A stretch of DNA of 5,714 nt from CAMLKC01 sp035493555 (GTDB lineage Bacteria > Patescibacteriota > Saccharimonadia > Saccharimonadales > Saccharimonadaceae), in NCBI GenBank assembly GCA_035493555.1, contig DATJIC010000014.1, positions 1-5,714 of the forward strand, written 5' to 3'. The translations under genes were made by a program, and so were the position numbers. Positions 1-5,714 of the stretch are shown here, one piece after another; positions within the stretch are counted from its first letter, which is position 1; each line of letters opens with the position of its first letter. The notes under the pieces were generated by a model. That model did no database searches. It was not told where the DNA came from and was given only the letters and a program-made list of their open reading frames with translations.

Positions 1-8
1 CCCTTTTG

Positions 9-17
9 TGGTATACT
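9..17 (+). promoter_or_regulatory. Possible extended -10 promoter element for the rightward glycosyltransferase pair
   Basis: The bases TGGTATACT match the extended -10 form TG-n-TATAAT with one mismatch in the hexamer. A -35 box would lie before the window, so it cannot be judged. Transcription from this element would normally start about 7 bases after the hexamer, near position 24. That would cut into the AGGAG ribosome site and leave a leader of only about 6 bases, so either the message is almost leaderless or the match is coincidental. Confidence 0.35.
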
Positions 18-20
18 AAC

Positions 21-25
21 AGGAG
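21..25 (+). promoter_or_regulatory. Ribosome binding site that fixes the start of glycosyltransferase A
   Basis: AGGAG lies four bases before the ATG at 30-32. The reading frame is also open upstream to a TTG at 6-8, but the extra eight codons run through the ribosome site and the promoter-like element and give no glycosyltransferase-like residues. The ATG at 30 is followed at once by a typical GT-B first beta strand, so it is the preferred start. The spacing is slightly short. Confidence 0.65.
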
Positions 26-29
26 TAAC

Positions 30-1187
30 ATGAAAACGATTTATATCGAAGGTCTTGGACTTATTGATGGCCACTTTAGCGGAATTGGCCAGTATATTCT
101 TGGTACGCTCCGGGGTATCGATGAGATTTTAGAAGAGAAAAAACGCGCAGGCGAAAAAGTACCAACTGTGAAGGTAATTATTCCCTACGATGAAATTAGG
201 AAGTTCAGAAAATTTAAGTTTAAACATATCGGCGTAAAACGGTTCCCTCTTCCTTTCCGGATTATGGCGGGGCTCCACCACCGCAACAAGTTGCCGCCTA
301 TCGACCTATGGTGCGGAAAAGGATTTTATATCTTTACGCGCTTTGCTGCCATGCCTCTTGCAATGAGCAAATATGCAGTCATCGTGTACGACATCTCGTT
401 TGAAACATTCCGGCAATATTCCGATGAAGGCAATGCCATCTTTCTCTCTGGCCGTACAAAATCAGCAATTGCGGATGCGCAAAAAGTCATTACGATTTCG
501 CAAAATGCCAAGCAGGAGATTATCGATCATTACAAGGTTGATCCAAAAAAGATACTTGTTTCGACTCCTGCAGCCGACCAGCGTTATTTTTACCGGCGTA
601 GCGAGCAAGAGATTGCACGCGCCAAAGAGAAGTACGGCATTACCGGCGATTATATCCTCTCCTTATCTAACCTCGAACCGCGTAAGAATCTCGACGGCCT
701 CGTTGATGCATACTGCGACTTGCCAGAAAACCTGAGAAGCTCGACTGGGCTTTTATTAGTCGGCGTAAACGGCTGGAAAATCGAAAACCTTTTTCAGAAA
801 ATCATCGGCAAGGTAGAGAACGGCTATAACATTATGCGGCCGTCCAAATACGTCCACGACGACGACAAACCAGCTATCATATCAGGTGCGAAAGTTCTTG
901 TTTATCCAAGCCACTACGAGGGTTTTGGTATGCCGCCGCTTGAAGCTCTTGCCTGTGGTACGCCGGTCGTATGTTCCGACAACTCATCCTTGCCAGAGGT
1001 GGTTGGTAAGTGTGCCCTATTAGTTAAAAGTACCGATACGAATGCTATCCGGGATGGTATAGAAAAAACCCTCAGCAGTAGTACTATCCCGAAAAAAGTC
1101 CTCACCGAAGGGCCTAAACAAGCAGAAAACTTTAGCTGGGAGCATTCAGCCGAAGTCTATTTTGAATTATTCGAGGAATACGCGTAA
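30..1187 (+). CDS. Glycosyltransferase A, GT-B fold, GT4-like family
   Basis: This 385-residue protein should transfer a sugar from a nucleotide-sugar donor to a growing glycan at the cytosolic face of the membrane. It has no signal peptide or membrane segment. The N-terminal acceptor domain opens with a short beta strand and a glycine loop, SGIGQY (17-22). YDISFE (120-125) and ITISQNAKQEI (154-164) are typical of the mid region. The donor domain starts near 205. NLEPRKN (214-220) carries the Arg218/Lys219 pair expected to bind the donor diphosphate. HYEGFGMPPLE (295-305) contains the retaining GT4 E-x7-E motif, Glu297 and Glu305, followed by GTPVV. The length of about 385 residues is normal for the family, so the gene looks complete. 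The stop overlaps the next gene's start by one base, which suggests an operon. Donor, acceptor and linkage cannot be read from the sequence. Family assignment is firm; a role in surface polysaccharide is inferred from the neighbours. Confidence 0.9.
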   Translation: MKTIYIEGLGLIDGHFSGIGQYILGTLRGIDEILEEKKRAGEKVPTVKVIIPYDEIRKFRKFKFKHIGVKRFPLPFRIMAGLHHRNKLPPIDLWCGKGFYIFTRFAAMPLAMSKYAVIVYDISFETFRQYSDEGNAIFLSGRTKSAIADAQKVITISQNAKQEIIDHYKVDPKKILVSTPAADQRYFYRRSEQEIARAKEKYGITGDYILSLSNLEPRKNLDGLVDAYCDLPENLRSSTGLLLVGVNGWKIENLFQKIIGKVENGYNIMRPSKYVHDDDKPAIISGAKVLVYPSHYEGFGMPPLEALACGTPVVCSDNSSLPEVVGKCALLVKSTDTNAIRDGIEKTLSSSTIPKKVLTEGPKQAENFSWEHSAEVYFELFEEYA

Positions 1188-2491
1188 TGCGCTTAGCAAT
1201 TGACCTATCTACACTTCAAACCGGCCACCGTATGCGCGGCATCGGTGCGGTACTTATTAATTTTATCAACCACCTCCCCGCCGAAGCCCGTAAACAGCAT
1301 GAGTTCGTATTTTTTCTTAACCCCGGCAACGATGATGACGTACTAAAACTGCTCGATCTTACAGATACCAATTACGCGATTGAATACCTACGTCCAGCCA
1401 GTCACATTGCCATGAAGCTCCCCTCAAAACTGAACCTTATAATCAAAGGTATTAATAAACTTATTGCCTATGCCGAATTCAGGACAGGAGACAGCCGAAT
1501 AGCATCCCACCAGCTGGAAAACATCGACGCGTTCCTGCAGTTCGACCAAAGCCAGAAATTACCTGGTAATAGCGAAAAGCACACCTATGTCGTACTGTAC
1601 GACCTCATCCCTTATGTTATGGAGTCGGACTACCTATGGTCCTACGCTACCGCAAGACGCAACGGCAGGACCCGCCGCAGCGCATTAAAAAGTTCAGTAA
1701 AGCGCCGCCAGTACATTGCAAAACTAAAAATCACCTGCAGTCGTGCACACCACCTTATTGCCATTTCTGAGCATACTAAAAACGACTTTGTAAAATATGT
1801 TGGAGTTAATGATTCCAAAATATCCGTCGCGCTTCTAGGTGCCGACTCTACGCCAAGCAATCTATCGTTTACCAAAAAAGATTCCATATTCTCTGCATAC
1901 AAAGCAAACTCCTGGGGCCCCATACCCCGAGACACCGACCTTTCCCAACGTCCATTCCTCTTATTTATGGGTGGCGCCGACCCGCGCCGCAAACTTGTCG
2001 AATTGGTTGCCGCATACAACAACCTCCGTGCACGCGGTATTGCTATATCCCTTGTACTTGCGGGGGACACGATGTATGGCGCCGATAGGGTTCCTCACGT
2101 ACAGCTTCAGGAATATCTTAAAGCAAACTCTTCGTACATTAGTGACGTGCATTTCCTTGGATTCGTTACCGACCGACAAAAAGCCTGGCTTTACAAGCAC
2201 GCACTGGCCTATGTATATCCAAGTGTTTATGAAGGATTCGGCCTTCCCGTACTCGAAGCCATGCAGTATGGCACCCCTGTTATCACATACAAGAATTCCT
2301 CGATCGCAGAAATAGCCGGCAAGAGCGCTTTTTATGCTTCTGGTTTTCGGGATATAGCATCTCATACAATGGAGCTGCTAAACGATACAGCGCTACATGC
2401 AAAATACCAAAAAGACGGCGTGGCTCAGGCCGAAAAGTTCACCTGGTCAAAAACAAGCAAAAAAATACTGTCGATCGTTACGCTACAGTAA
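1187..2491 (+). CDS. Glycosyltransferase B, GT-B fold, GT4-like family, with a basic insertion in the N-terminal half
   Basis: This 434-residue protein is a second GT4-type transferase. The ATG shares its A with the preceding TAA stop, and GAGGA at 1173-1177 sits nine bases upstream, so translation is probably coupled. The N-terminal domain shows RMRGIG (15-20), YDLIPYV (138-144) and LIAISEHTKNDF (190-201). The donor domain has GGADPRRK (262-269), where Arg268 stands in the place usually held by the donor-binding lysine, and YEGFGLPVLE (348-357) with the E-x7-E pair Glu349 and Glu357, then GTPV. About 50 residues longer than glycosyltransferase A, it has an Arg/Lys-rich stretch at roughly 157-185 that could be a membrane-contact patch; this is inference. 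No transmembrane segment or signal peptide is visible. The last 9 bp overlap the 3' end of the oppositely oriented glycosyltransferase C. Substrate unknown; a polymerising or side-branch transferase is equally possible. Confidence 0.88.
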   Translation: MRLAIDLSTLQTGHRMRGIGAVLINFINHLPAEARKQHEFVFFLNPGNDDDVLKLLDLTDTNYAIEYLRPASHIAMKLPSKLNLIIKGINKLIAYAEFRTGDSRIASHQLENIDAFLQFDQSQKLPGNSEKHTYVVLYDLIPYVMESDYLWSYATARRNGRTRRSALKSSVKRRQYIAKLKITCSRAHHLIAISEHTKNDFVKYVGVNDSKISVALLGADSTPSNLSFTKKDSIFSAYKANSWGPIPRDTDLSQRPFLLFMGGADPRRKLVELVAAYNNLRARGIAISLVLAGDTMYGADRVPHVQLQEYLKANSSYISDVHFLGFVTDRQKAWLYKHALAYVYPSVYEGFGLPVLEAMQYGTPVITYKNSSIAEIAGKSAFYASGFRDIASHTMELLNDTALHAKYQKDGVAQAEKFTWSKTSKKILSIVTLQ

Positions 2492-2492
2492 C
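2477..2492. terminator. Weak hairpin over the tail-to-tail overlap, possible bidirectional terminator
   Basis: GTTAC (2477-2481) and GTAAC (2488-2492) are perfect inverted repeats around a six-base loop. The structure covers both stop codons: TAA of glycosyltransferase B in the right arm and the TAG of glycosyltransferase C mostly in the loop. On the plus strand it is followed by CG and four T. On the minus strand a run of seven T (plus-strand A at 2459-2465) comes 11 bases after the stem, farther than in a classical terminator. The 5-bp stem has only two G-C pairs, so function is uncertain. Confidence 0.22.
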
Positions 2493-3778
2493 CGTTTTAG
2501 CCTGCGTACAGCCTTACCGGCGTATTTCCTAGAGATCCCAACAGCATCACTCACCGTGGGTCGAAGACCCTTTCTAAGCCCCGTCCGAAGCGCTTTAAGA
2601 CAATATTCCCAGCTAACATGCTGTACTAGTGCCGTTTCCTGCGCCGACCGCTCTATAACGCCTGCCTTCAAGGCTTCTTTTAGCGTCTCCTGAAAGTCGC
2701 TCTTTTCGTTTGCCCGCCTCACGTTTGGTAGTTTTTGGTATGCCTCGAACCCCCGGAACGCGTAATCCGTAGCAACGATTTTTTTACCAGAGAGCAAGGC
2801 TTCAGCGGTTTTCAAATTAGAACCCCCGCCACTCGTAATAGGCAAAATAATGACATCACACGAGGCAATAAAACCCGTTAGGATGTCCTCATCTAAAAAT
2901 CCCACAGGTATAATACCAGCCCAAAGTTTTGCGTGTTTTTTAGGAGTGTTATAGCTATATGTCGCCTTAAAGTATTCCGAGACACCGCCAGCCATAACGA
3001 TCTTTGCATCGTCTGGTAAAAAGCGCGTATCTTCTCCCACTACATCAAGAAACCCCGTATAGTTCGGCGGATGGCCACTCCCGACAAACCCAATCATCTG
3101 ACGGACACCTTCCCTGCGCTTAAAATCATTCCAGTAGGCAAGCGACTCGCTTGTTGGATGTGTCGTCTCAATGCCGTTAGGTGCTATAACGAGTGTTTTC
3201 GCGCCCATCTTCCGGAGCTCATCCGCATCACTCGCGCTAACGGCAACTACAAGATCCGCCTCTTTACTAAAGCGTTCTTCAACACGGCGAGTTTCCTCGA
3301 TCAATTCCTGTTTTTCTTTTTCGGGGATGACCTGGCCCTCGTAGATCGCTGCTTTCATCGTATGCTCAATGTTCTGAGACCCGAAAATAAGAAACGGATG
3401 GAGATTCAGTTCGTTTAACAAGACCGAAAGACCCTCGTAGAGAAATGATTGTTCAACGTGAATAATATCCGGTGCGTATTCTTGCAGGACTTTCGCAAAC
3501 TGGCTTCTTACATGCGTGTCATTATTAATCGCCTTGCCTATTATCTGATCCATAGCATACGGTTTCTTATCAATAAGGTTCAGGTTTTCAATCTGCCCCA
3601 AAGGAATATCTTCTGCTTCAAAATCAGGGTAGGATGCCTTATGAAAAACCGCCACGAACTTCACATCGCGTACGAAAGTTCTGTAGTTATCGACAAGTGC
3701 TTTCGTTCTCTTTTGACCGCCGTGGCGAGGTGAGGCTATTGGGTACGGGGCAATGACAAGAATTTTTTTGCGAATCAT
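2483..3778 (-). CDS. Glycosyltransferase C, GT-B fold, divergent GT4-like family lacking the first Glu of E-x7-E
   Basis: The chosen ATG at 3778-3776 gives 431 residues. It forms an ATGA overlap with the stop of glycosyltransferase D and has AAGGA seven bases upstream. An in-frame ATG at 3826 would add 16 residues that do not resemble a GT start. The N-terminus is a canonical Rossmann strand, KKILVIAPYP (4-13), followed by RHGGQKR (18-24). SQNIEH (134-139), VVAVSASDADEL (177-188) and APNGIE (199-204) follow. The donor domain begins near 228 with FVGSGHPPN (231-239). SGGGSNLKTAEAL (316-328) occupies the place of the usual EGFGxPxxE motif: the second acid is kept (Glu326) but the first is not an acid, as in a recognised divergent subgroup of GT1/GT4-like enzymes. 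The C-terminal tail from about 398 is strongly basic and could form an amphipathic helix on the membrane. It probably modifies the same glycan as glycosyltransferase D. Substrate unknown. Confidence 0.85.
   Translation of the reverse strand: MIRKKILVIAPYPIASPRHGGQKRTKALVDNYRTFVRDVKFVAVFHKASYPDFEAEDIPLGQIENLNLIDKKPYAMDQIIGKAINNDTHVRSQFAKVLQEYAPDIIHVEQSFLYEGLSVLLNELNLHPFLIFGSQNIEHTMKAAIYEGQVIPEKEKQELIEETRRVEERFSKEADLVVAVSASDADELRKMGAKTLVIAPNGIETTHPTSESLAYWNDFKRREGVRQMIGFVGSGHPPNYTGFLDVVGEDTRFLPDDAKIVMAGGVSEYFKATYSYNTPKKHAKLWAGIIPVGFLDEDILTGFIASCDVIILPITSGGGSNLKTAEALLSGKKIVATDYAFRGFEAYQKLPNVRRANEKSDFQETLKEALKAGVIERSAQETALVQHVSWEYCLKALRTGLRKGLRPTVSDAVGISRKYAGKAVRRLKRLL
2558..2575 (+). terminator. 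Candidate terminator for the rightward genes, inside the opposite gene
   Basis: GGGTC-GAA-GACCC is a perfect 5-bp stem with four G-C pairs and a three-base loop, followed by TTTCT on the plus strand. It lies 67 bases after the glycosyltransferase B stop, within the end of glycosyltransferase C on the other strand. The stem is short and the T tract interrupted, and on the minus strand the same bases encode ordinary protein sequence, so this may be chance. Confidence 0.22.
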
Positions 3779-5052
3779 TTCATAATCCTTATTGCATCGT
3801 AAATCTGCTTGGCAGTTCCACTCCATGTCGTCGTTTTATAGTTGGAGCGTATCCGTTCCTGTATCTTTTTTAGAGCGGCTTCGTCATTACTATACTTACT
3901 GATTTTTTCCATGCACTCTTGCGTATCAAAAGGCGAGAAGTAGTCGATCATTTTGCCTGCTATCTCAGTCATCGACGATGTCGACGAAGCCAAGCAAAGC
4001 TTACCGTAAGCAAGCGACTCGGCAATCGGCAGCCCCCATCCTTCGTACATGCTTGGATAAATAGTAAACTGGCAATTCTCATAAAGCCATGCCAACCCGT
4101 CGTCCGCCACACCATGGACAATCTTTATCTCATTCTGCGTTGCGGGATCAGTTGCAATAAGATACTGTATGTCACCGCTATACCACCCGCTTCCGCCAAT
4201 AATAATTAGTTGCGGCAACTTGACACCCCTTTCTGCCGCCAGTTTGTAGGCATAGTATAAGAGCGTATGGTTTTTCCTTACCTCCACCGTTCCAACACAA
4301 AGGATGAAATCTTTCTTCAAACCGGCAATAGCGGGCCTTTTATGGTCTTTGGCTTTCTTCAAAAGCTCATCACCAAGTCGGATAACCTCAACCTGTGGTA
4401 CCCGCAGGCGTTCTTGCTTGGCAAATTTCAAAATGTCTTTTTTTGTTGACTCCGATATAGCCAGGAGCTTGTCAGAATCGGCGATCACACCCTTTATGTG
4501 GGTAGTATAGGGAAGATAATTTGACGGGTGGTGAAGCTGGGGATACAAACAGATGATTAAATCGTAAACAAGTTGGATTAAGTGAAACCCTATACTCTTA
4601 CGCTGTTCACCCAATACACGCTGAATGTTAAGGTTTTCCCACGCCATTCCAAGGATAAGAACATCGTCTTCTTTAGCAAACGCAACCCAGTCTCGGCTGG
4701 GAGGTGTATCGGTGGTCGGGGAGTACCTTTTTATTACAGCCTTCACAGGGCGGGCTGCAGCAATGGCGATACGGTTACGTTTCATTCGCGTATATATGCG
4801 CTCCGCAACTGTTTTACGAGCCAAAGGACCTTCCTTAGCTTGTGGCGATTTAGGCGTATTTTCTATACGGTCATAGATTGCCTGAAAGTCGATAACATAA
4901 AATTTATTCTCAGACGCATCGAACGCCATGTATACAGCTTGCCTACCCGAAAGGAACAACTCCTTCGTTACCGCATACACTACCCGCTGAACACCACCAT
5001 GCGTCCCGCTCCACGAAACAAGGTCGGTTGCGTCAACGAGCAAGCGGCCCAT
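3775..5052 (-). CDS. Glycosyltransferase D, GT-B fold, GT4-like family, directly downstream of wzt
   Basis: This 425-residue protein is a cytosolic GT4-type transferase with no signal peptide or membrane helix. Its N-terminus, with VDATDL (6-11) and THGGVQRVV (17-25), resembles transferases found beside Wzm/Wzt exporters in O-antigen loci. YDLIICLYP (163-171) and LLAISESTKKDI (196-207) complete the acceptor half. In the donor domain VGTVEVRKNH (253-262) supplies Arg259 and Lys260 for the donor phosphate, and MYEGWGLPIAE (335-345) gives the E-x7-E pair Glu337 and Glu345. A basic segment at about 79-110, rich in Arg/Lys with small hydrophobic residues, may contact the membrane. It starts three bases after the wzt-like stop without a well-spaced ribosome site (AGG sits only two bases before the ATG), so re-initiation by ribosomes finishing the upstream gene is likely. 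It overlaps glycosyltransferase C in an ATGA junction. A transferase completing or extending the chain exported by that transporter is a reasonable inference; the sugar is unknown. Confidence 0.9.
   Translation of the reverse strand: MGRLLVDATDLVSWSGTHGGVQRVVYAVTKELFLSGRQAVYMAFDASENKFYVIDFQAIYDRIENTPKSPQAKEGPLARKTVAERIYTRMKRNRIAIAAARPVKAVIKRYSPTTDTPPSRDWVAFAKEDDVLILGMAWENLNIQRVLGEQRKSIGFHLIQLVYDLIICLYPQLHHPSNYLPYTTHIKGVIADSDKLLAISESTKKDILKFAKQERLRVPQVEVIRLGDELLKKAKDHKRPAIAGLKKDFILCVGTVEVRKNHTLLYYAYKLAAERGVKLPQLIIIGGSGWYSGDIQYLIATDPATQNEIKIVHGVADDGLAWLYENCQFTIYPSMYEGWGLPIAESLAYGKLCLASSTSSMTEIAGKMIDYFSPFDTQECMEKISKYSNDEAALKKIQERIRSNYKTTTWSGTAKQIYDAIRIMK
3786..3790 (-). promoter_or_regulatory. 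Ribosome binding site that fixes the start of glycosyltransferase C
   Basis: On the minus strand AAGGA stands seven bases before the ATG at 3778-3776, inside the last codons of glycosyltransferase D. This supports the shorter 431-residue product over the in-frame ATG 48 bases upstream. It also suggests that glycosyltransferase C can recruit ribosomes itself as well as through the ATGA coupling. Confidence 0.7.
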
Positions 5053-5055
5053 TAC

Positions 5056-5714
5056 CTAGGCGTCCGTCCTGAGCTTGATGTGTGGCGATACGGGATACGG
5101 AGCGCTAAATTCATTAATCACTCTAAACGAGACCGCCTCGTCCCACCACTGCAGCGTGTCCGTCGTTGTACCAGAGAGAACCGCAGGGTCAACAGTATAT
5201 TTACCTTGGTTAAATATATTTGGTATCTCCCAAGTAAAAACAAGGCTATTTCGGTCCTTGCCTATCCGAATTTTTTGTTGCGGCTGCAAAATGTCACTGT
5301 TCGTTCCGCAAATCGGCTGTCCGCGTTCGTCCTTGATCGTAATACCTGGAATAATCTCGTCTTCAAATCCGTCGTCCGCGGTTACCGTGTAGCTTATCGA
5401 CACCGTGTGATCGCTGGTTTCGTAGACGCTCTTTCCGGAGACGGCTTTACTCATATCCACTCCGCCGGCACCCCACTTCCCAAGATCATCCGACCCTTTT
5501 TGGGCAGCCTTGTGTTTTTTAGCCCGCTCCTCATCTCGTTGCGCCTTGTAGATGTGCGGCAGGAACAGTTTCGTATATTCTTTTGAGGCCTCTTGCGCCG
5601 TACCTTTGAAAATAATCTCACTTTTATCAATAAGAACGGCATTGTCACAGTACTCACGCACGGCAGCCATATCATGACTGACAAAAATAACTGTTTTCTT
5701 ATCTTTCTTAAGCT
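5056..5714 (-). CDS. wzt: Wzt-type polysaccharide ABC exporter ATPase with C-terminal carbohydrate-binding domain, 5' end outside the window
   Basis: Only the last 218 codons are visible; the gene runs off the right edge. The visible part begins just before the H-loop: KTVIFVSHDMAAVREYCD is the end of an ABC nucleotide-binding domain, with the switch histidine at visible residue 13 and DKSEIIFKGTAQEA after it. The ATG at 5670 is internal, not the start. Walker A, signature and Walker B lie outside. After the ATPase comes a charged linker (about 52-78), then KWGAGG (79-84), which matches the usual opening of a Wzt C-terminal domain. A beta-rich domain of about 120 residues follows, including ITIKDERGQPICGTNSD (124-140), FTWEIPN (159-165), a QGKYTV strand (169-174) and VSFRV (194-198). 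In characterised Wzt proteins this domain binds the end of the glycan before Wzm exports it across the inner membrane. TagH-type teichoic acid exporters are an alternative but usually lack this domain. First visible gene of the leftward operon. Confidence 0.87.
   Translation of the reverse strand, partial: LKKDKKTVIFVSHDMAAVREYCDNAVLIDKSEIIFKGTAQEASKEYTKLFLPHIYKAQRDEERAKKHKAAQKGSDDLGKWGAGGVDMSKAVSGKSVYETSDHTVSISYTVTADDGFEDEIIPGITIKDERGQPICGTNSDILQPQQKIRIGKDRNSLVFTWEIPNIFNQGKYTVDPAVLSGTTTDTLQWWDEAVSFRVINEFSAPYPVSPHIKLRTDA

Noticed and set aside
1642..2070. A 142-codon minus-strand frame inside glycosyltransferase B.
   Set aside because: Its sequence is low in recognisable structure, has no supporting context, and is fully antisense to conserved transferase sequence.
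3139..3153. A perfect 6-bp hairpin CAAGCG-ACT-CGCTTG in the middle of glycosyltransferase C.
   Set aside because: It encodes ordinary protein sequence (ESLA), lacks a T tract and sits mid-gene. Chance is the simplest explanation.
3763..3769. A run of seven A on the minus strand just after the glycosyltransferase C start (a similar run at 2459-2465 near the end of B), considered as frameshift sites.
   Set aside because: Both genes are intact in one frame through these runs and encode the expected Lys-Lys pairs. No downstream overlapping frame would give a meaningful alternative product.
3968..3990. Short near-repeats of ATCGACG/GTCGACG.
   Set aside because: They come from a serine-rich stretch (SSTSS) of glycosyltransferase D next to the E-x7-E motif and are explained by coding.
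3138..4021. The 12-base word GCAAGCGACTCG occurs at 3138-3149 and again at 4010-4021.
   Set aside because: Both copies encode the residues ESLA on the minus strand, in non-equivalent parts of two transferases. This is shared codon choice for a short peptide, not a repeat element.
4582..5586. A 334-codon open frame on the plus strand.
   Set aside because: It lies entirely opposite glycosyltransferase D and the wzt-like gene, spans their junction, and its product is a Cys/Arg-rich sequence with no recognisable domain. Both opposing genes carry clear family motifs, so this is a shadow frame despite its length.
5668..5670. ATG at 5670 as the start of a separate small protein of 204 residues.
   Set aside because: The frame stays open to the window edge and the residues before it, KTVIFVSHD, are the H-loop of an ABC ATPase. 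This methionine is internal.

Overview
The window is a near-gapless block of surface-polysaccharide genes from a bacterium: four cytosolic GT-B glycosyltransferases and the C-terminal part of a Wzt-type ABC exporter ATPase. All of this is read from motifs in the translated sequence; no database search was possible. The sugar(s), the polymer and the species cannot be determined from this window.

Layout. Two genes run rightward: glycosyltransferase A (30-1187) and glycosyltransferase B (1187-2491), sharing one base in a TAATG junction. Three genes run leftward: the partial Wzt-like ATPase (5714-5056), glycosyltransferase D (5052-3775, three bases after the ATPase stop) and glycosyltransferase C (3778-2483, joined to D by an ATGA overlap). 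The two groups converge and overlap tail to tail by 9 bp at 2483-2491. The only sequence not covered by a CDS is 1-29, which holds a possible extended -10 element and a Shine-Dalgarno site, plus three bases at 5053-5055. No stretch over 300 bases lacks a gene. I saw no RNA gene, mobile element, CRISPR array or origin.

How the genes may work together. In ABC-dependent O-antigen or capsule systems, cytosolic GT4-type enzymes build the glycan on an undecaprenyl-linked carrier. Wzt with its membrane partner Wzm then moves the finished lipid-linked chain across the inner membrane, and in characterised homologues the Wzt C-terminal beta-sandwich binds the chain end. Glycosyltransferases D and C sit directly downstream of wzt and probably belong to its operon. 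A and B are probably part of the same locus on the opposite strand. Wzm, the initiating transferase and nucleotide-sugar synthesis genes are not in the window.

Organism. Shine-Dalgarno sites (AGGAG, GAGGA, AAGGA) and TAA, TAG and TGA stops fit a bacterium using the standard bacterial code. TGA works as a stop in the ATGA overlap, which argues against the TGA-recoded lineages. G+C looks like the mid-to-upper 40s percent from spot counts of a few lines. The packing and the TGGTATACT element would suit a compact genome such as Saccharibacteria (Patescibacteria), but that is a weak guess.
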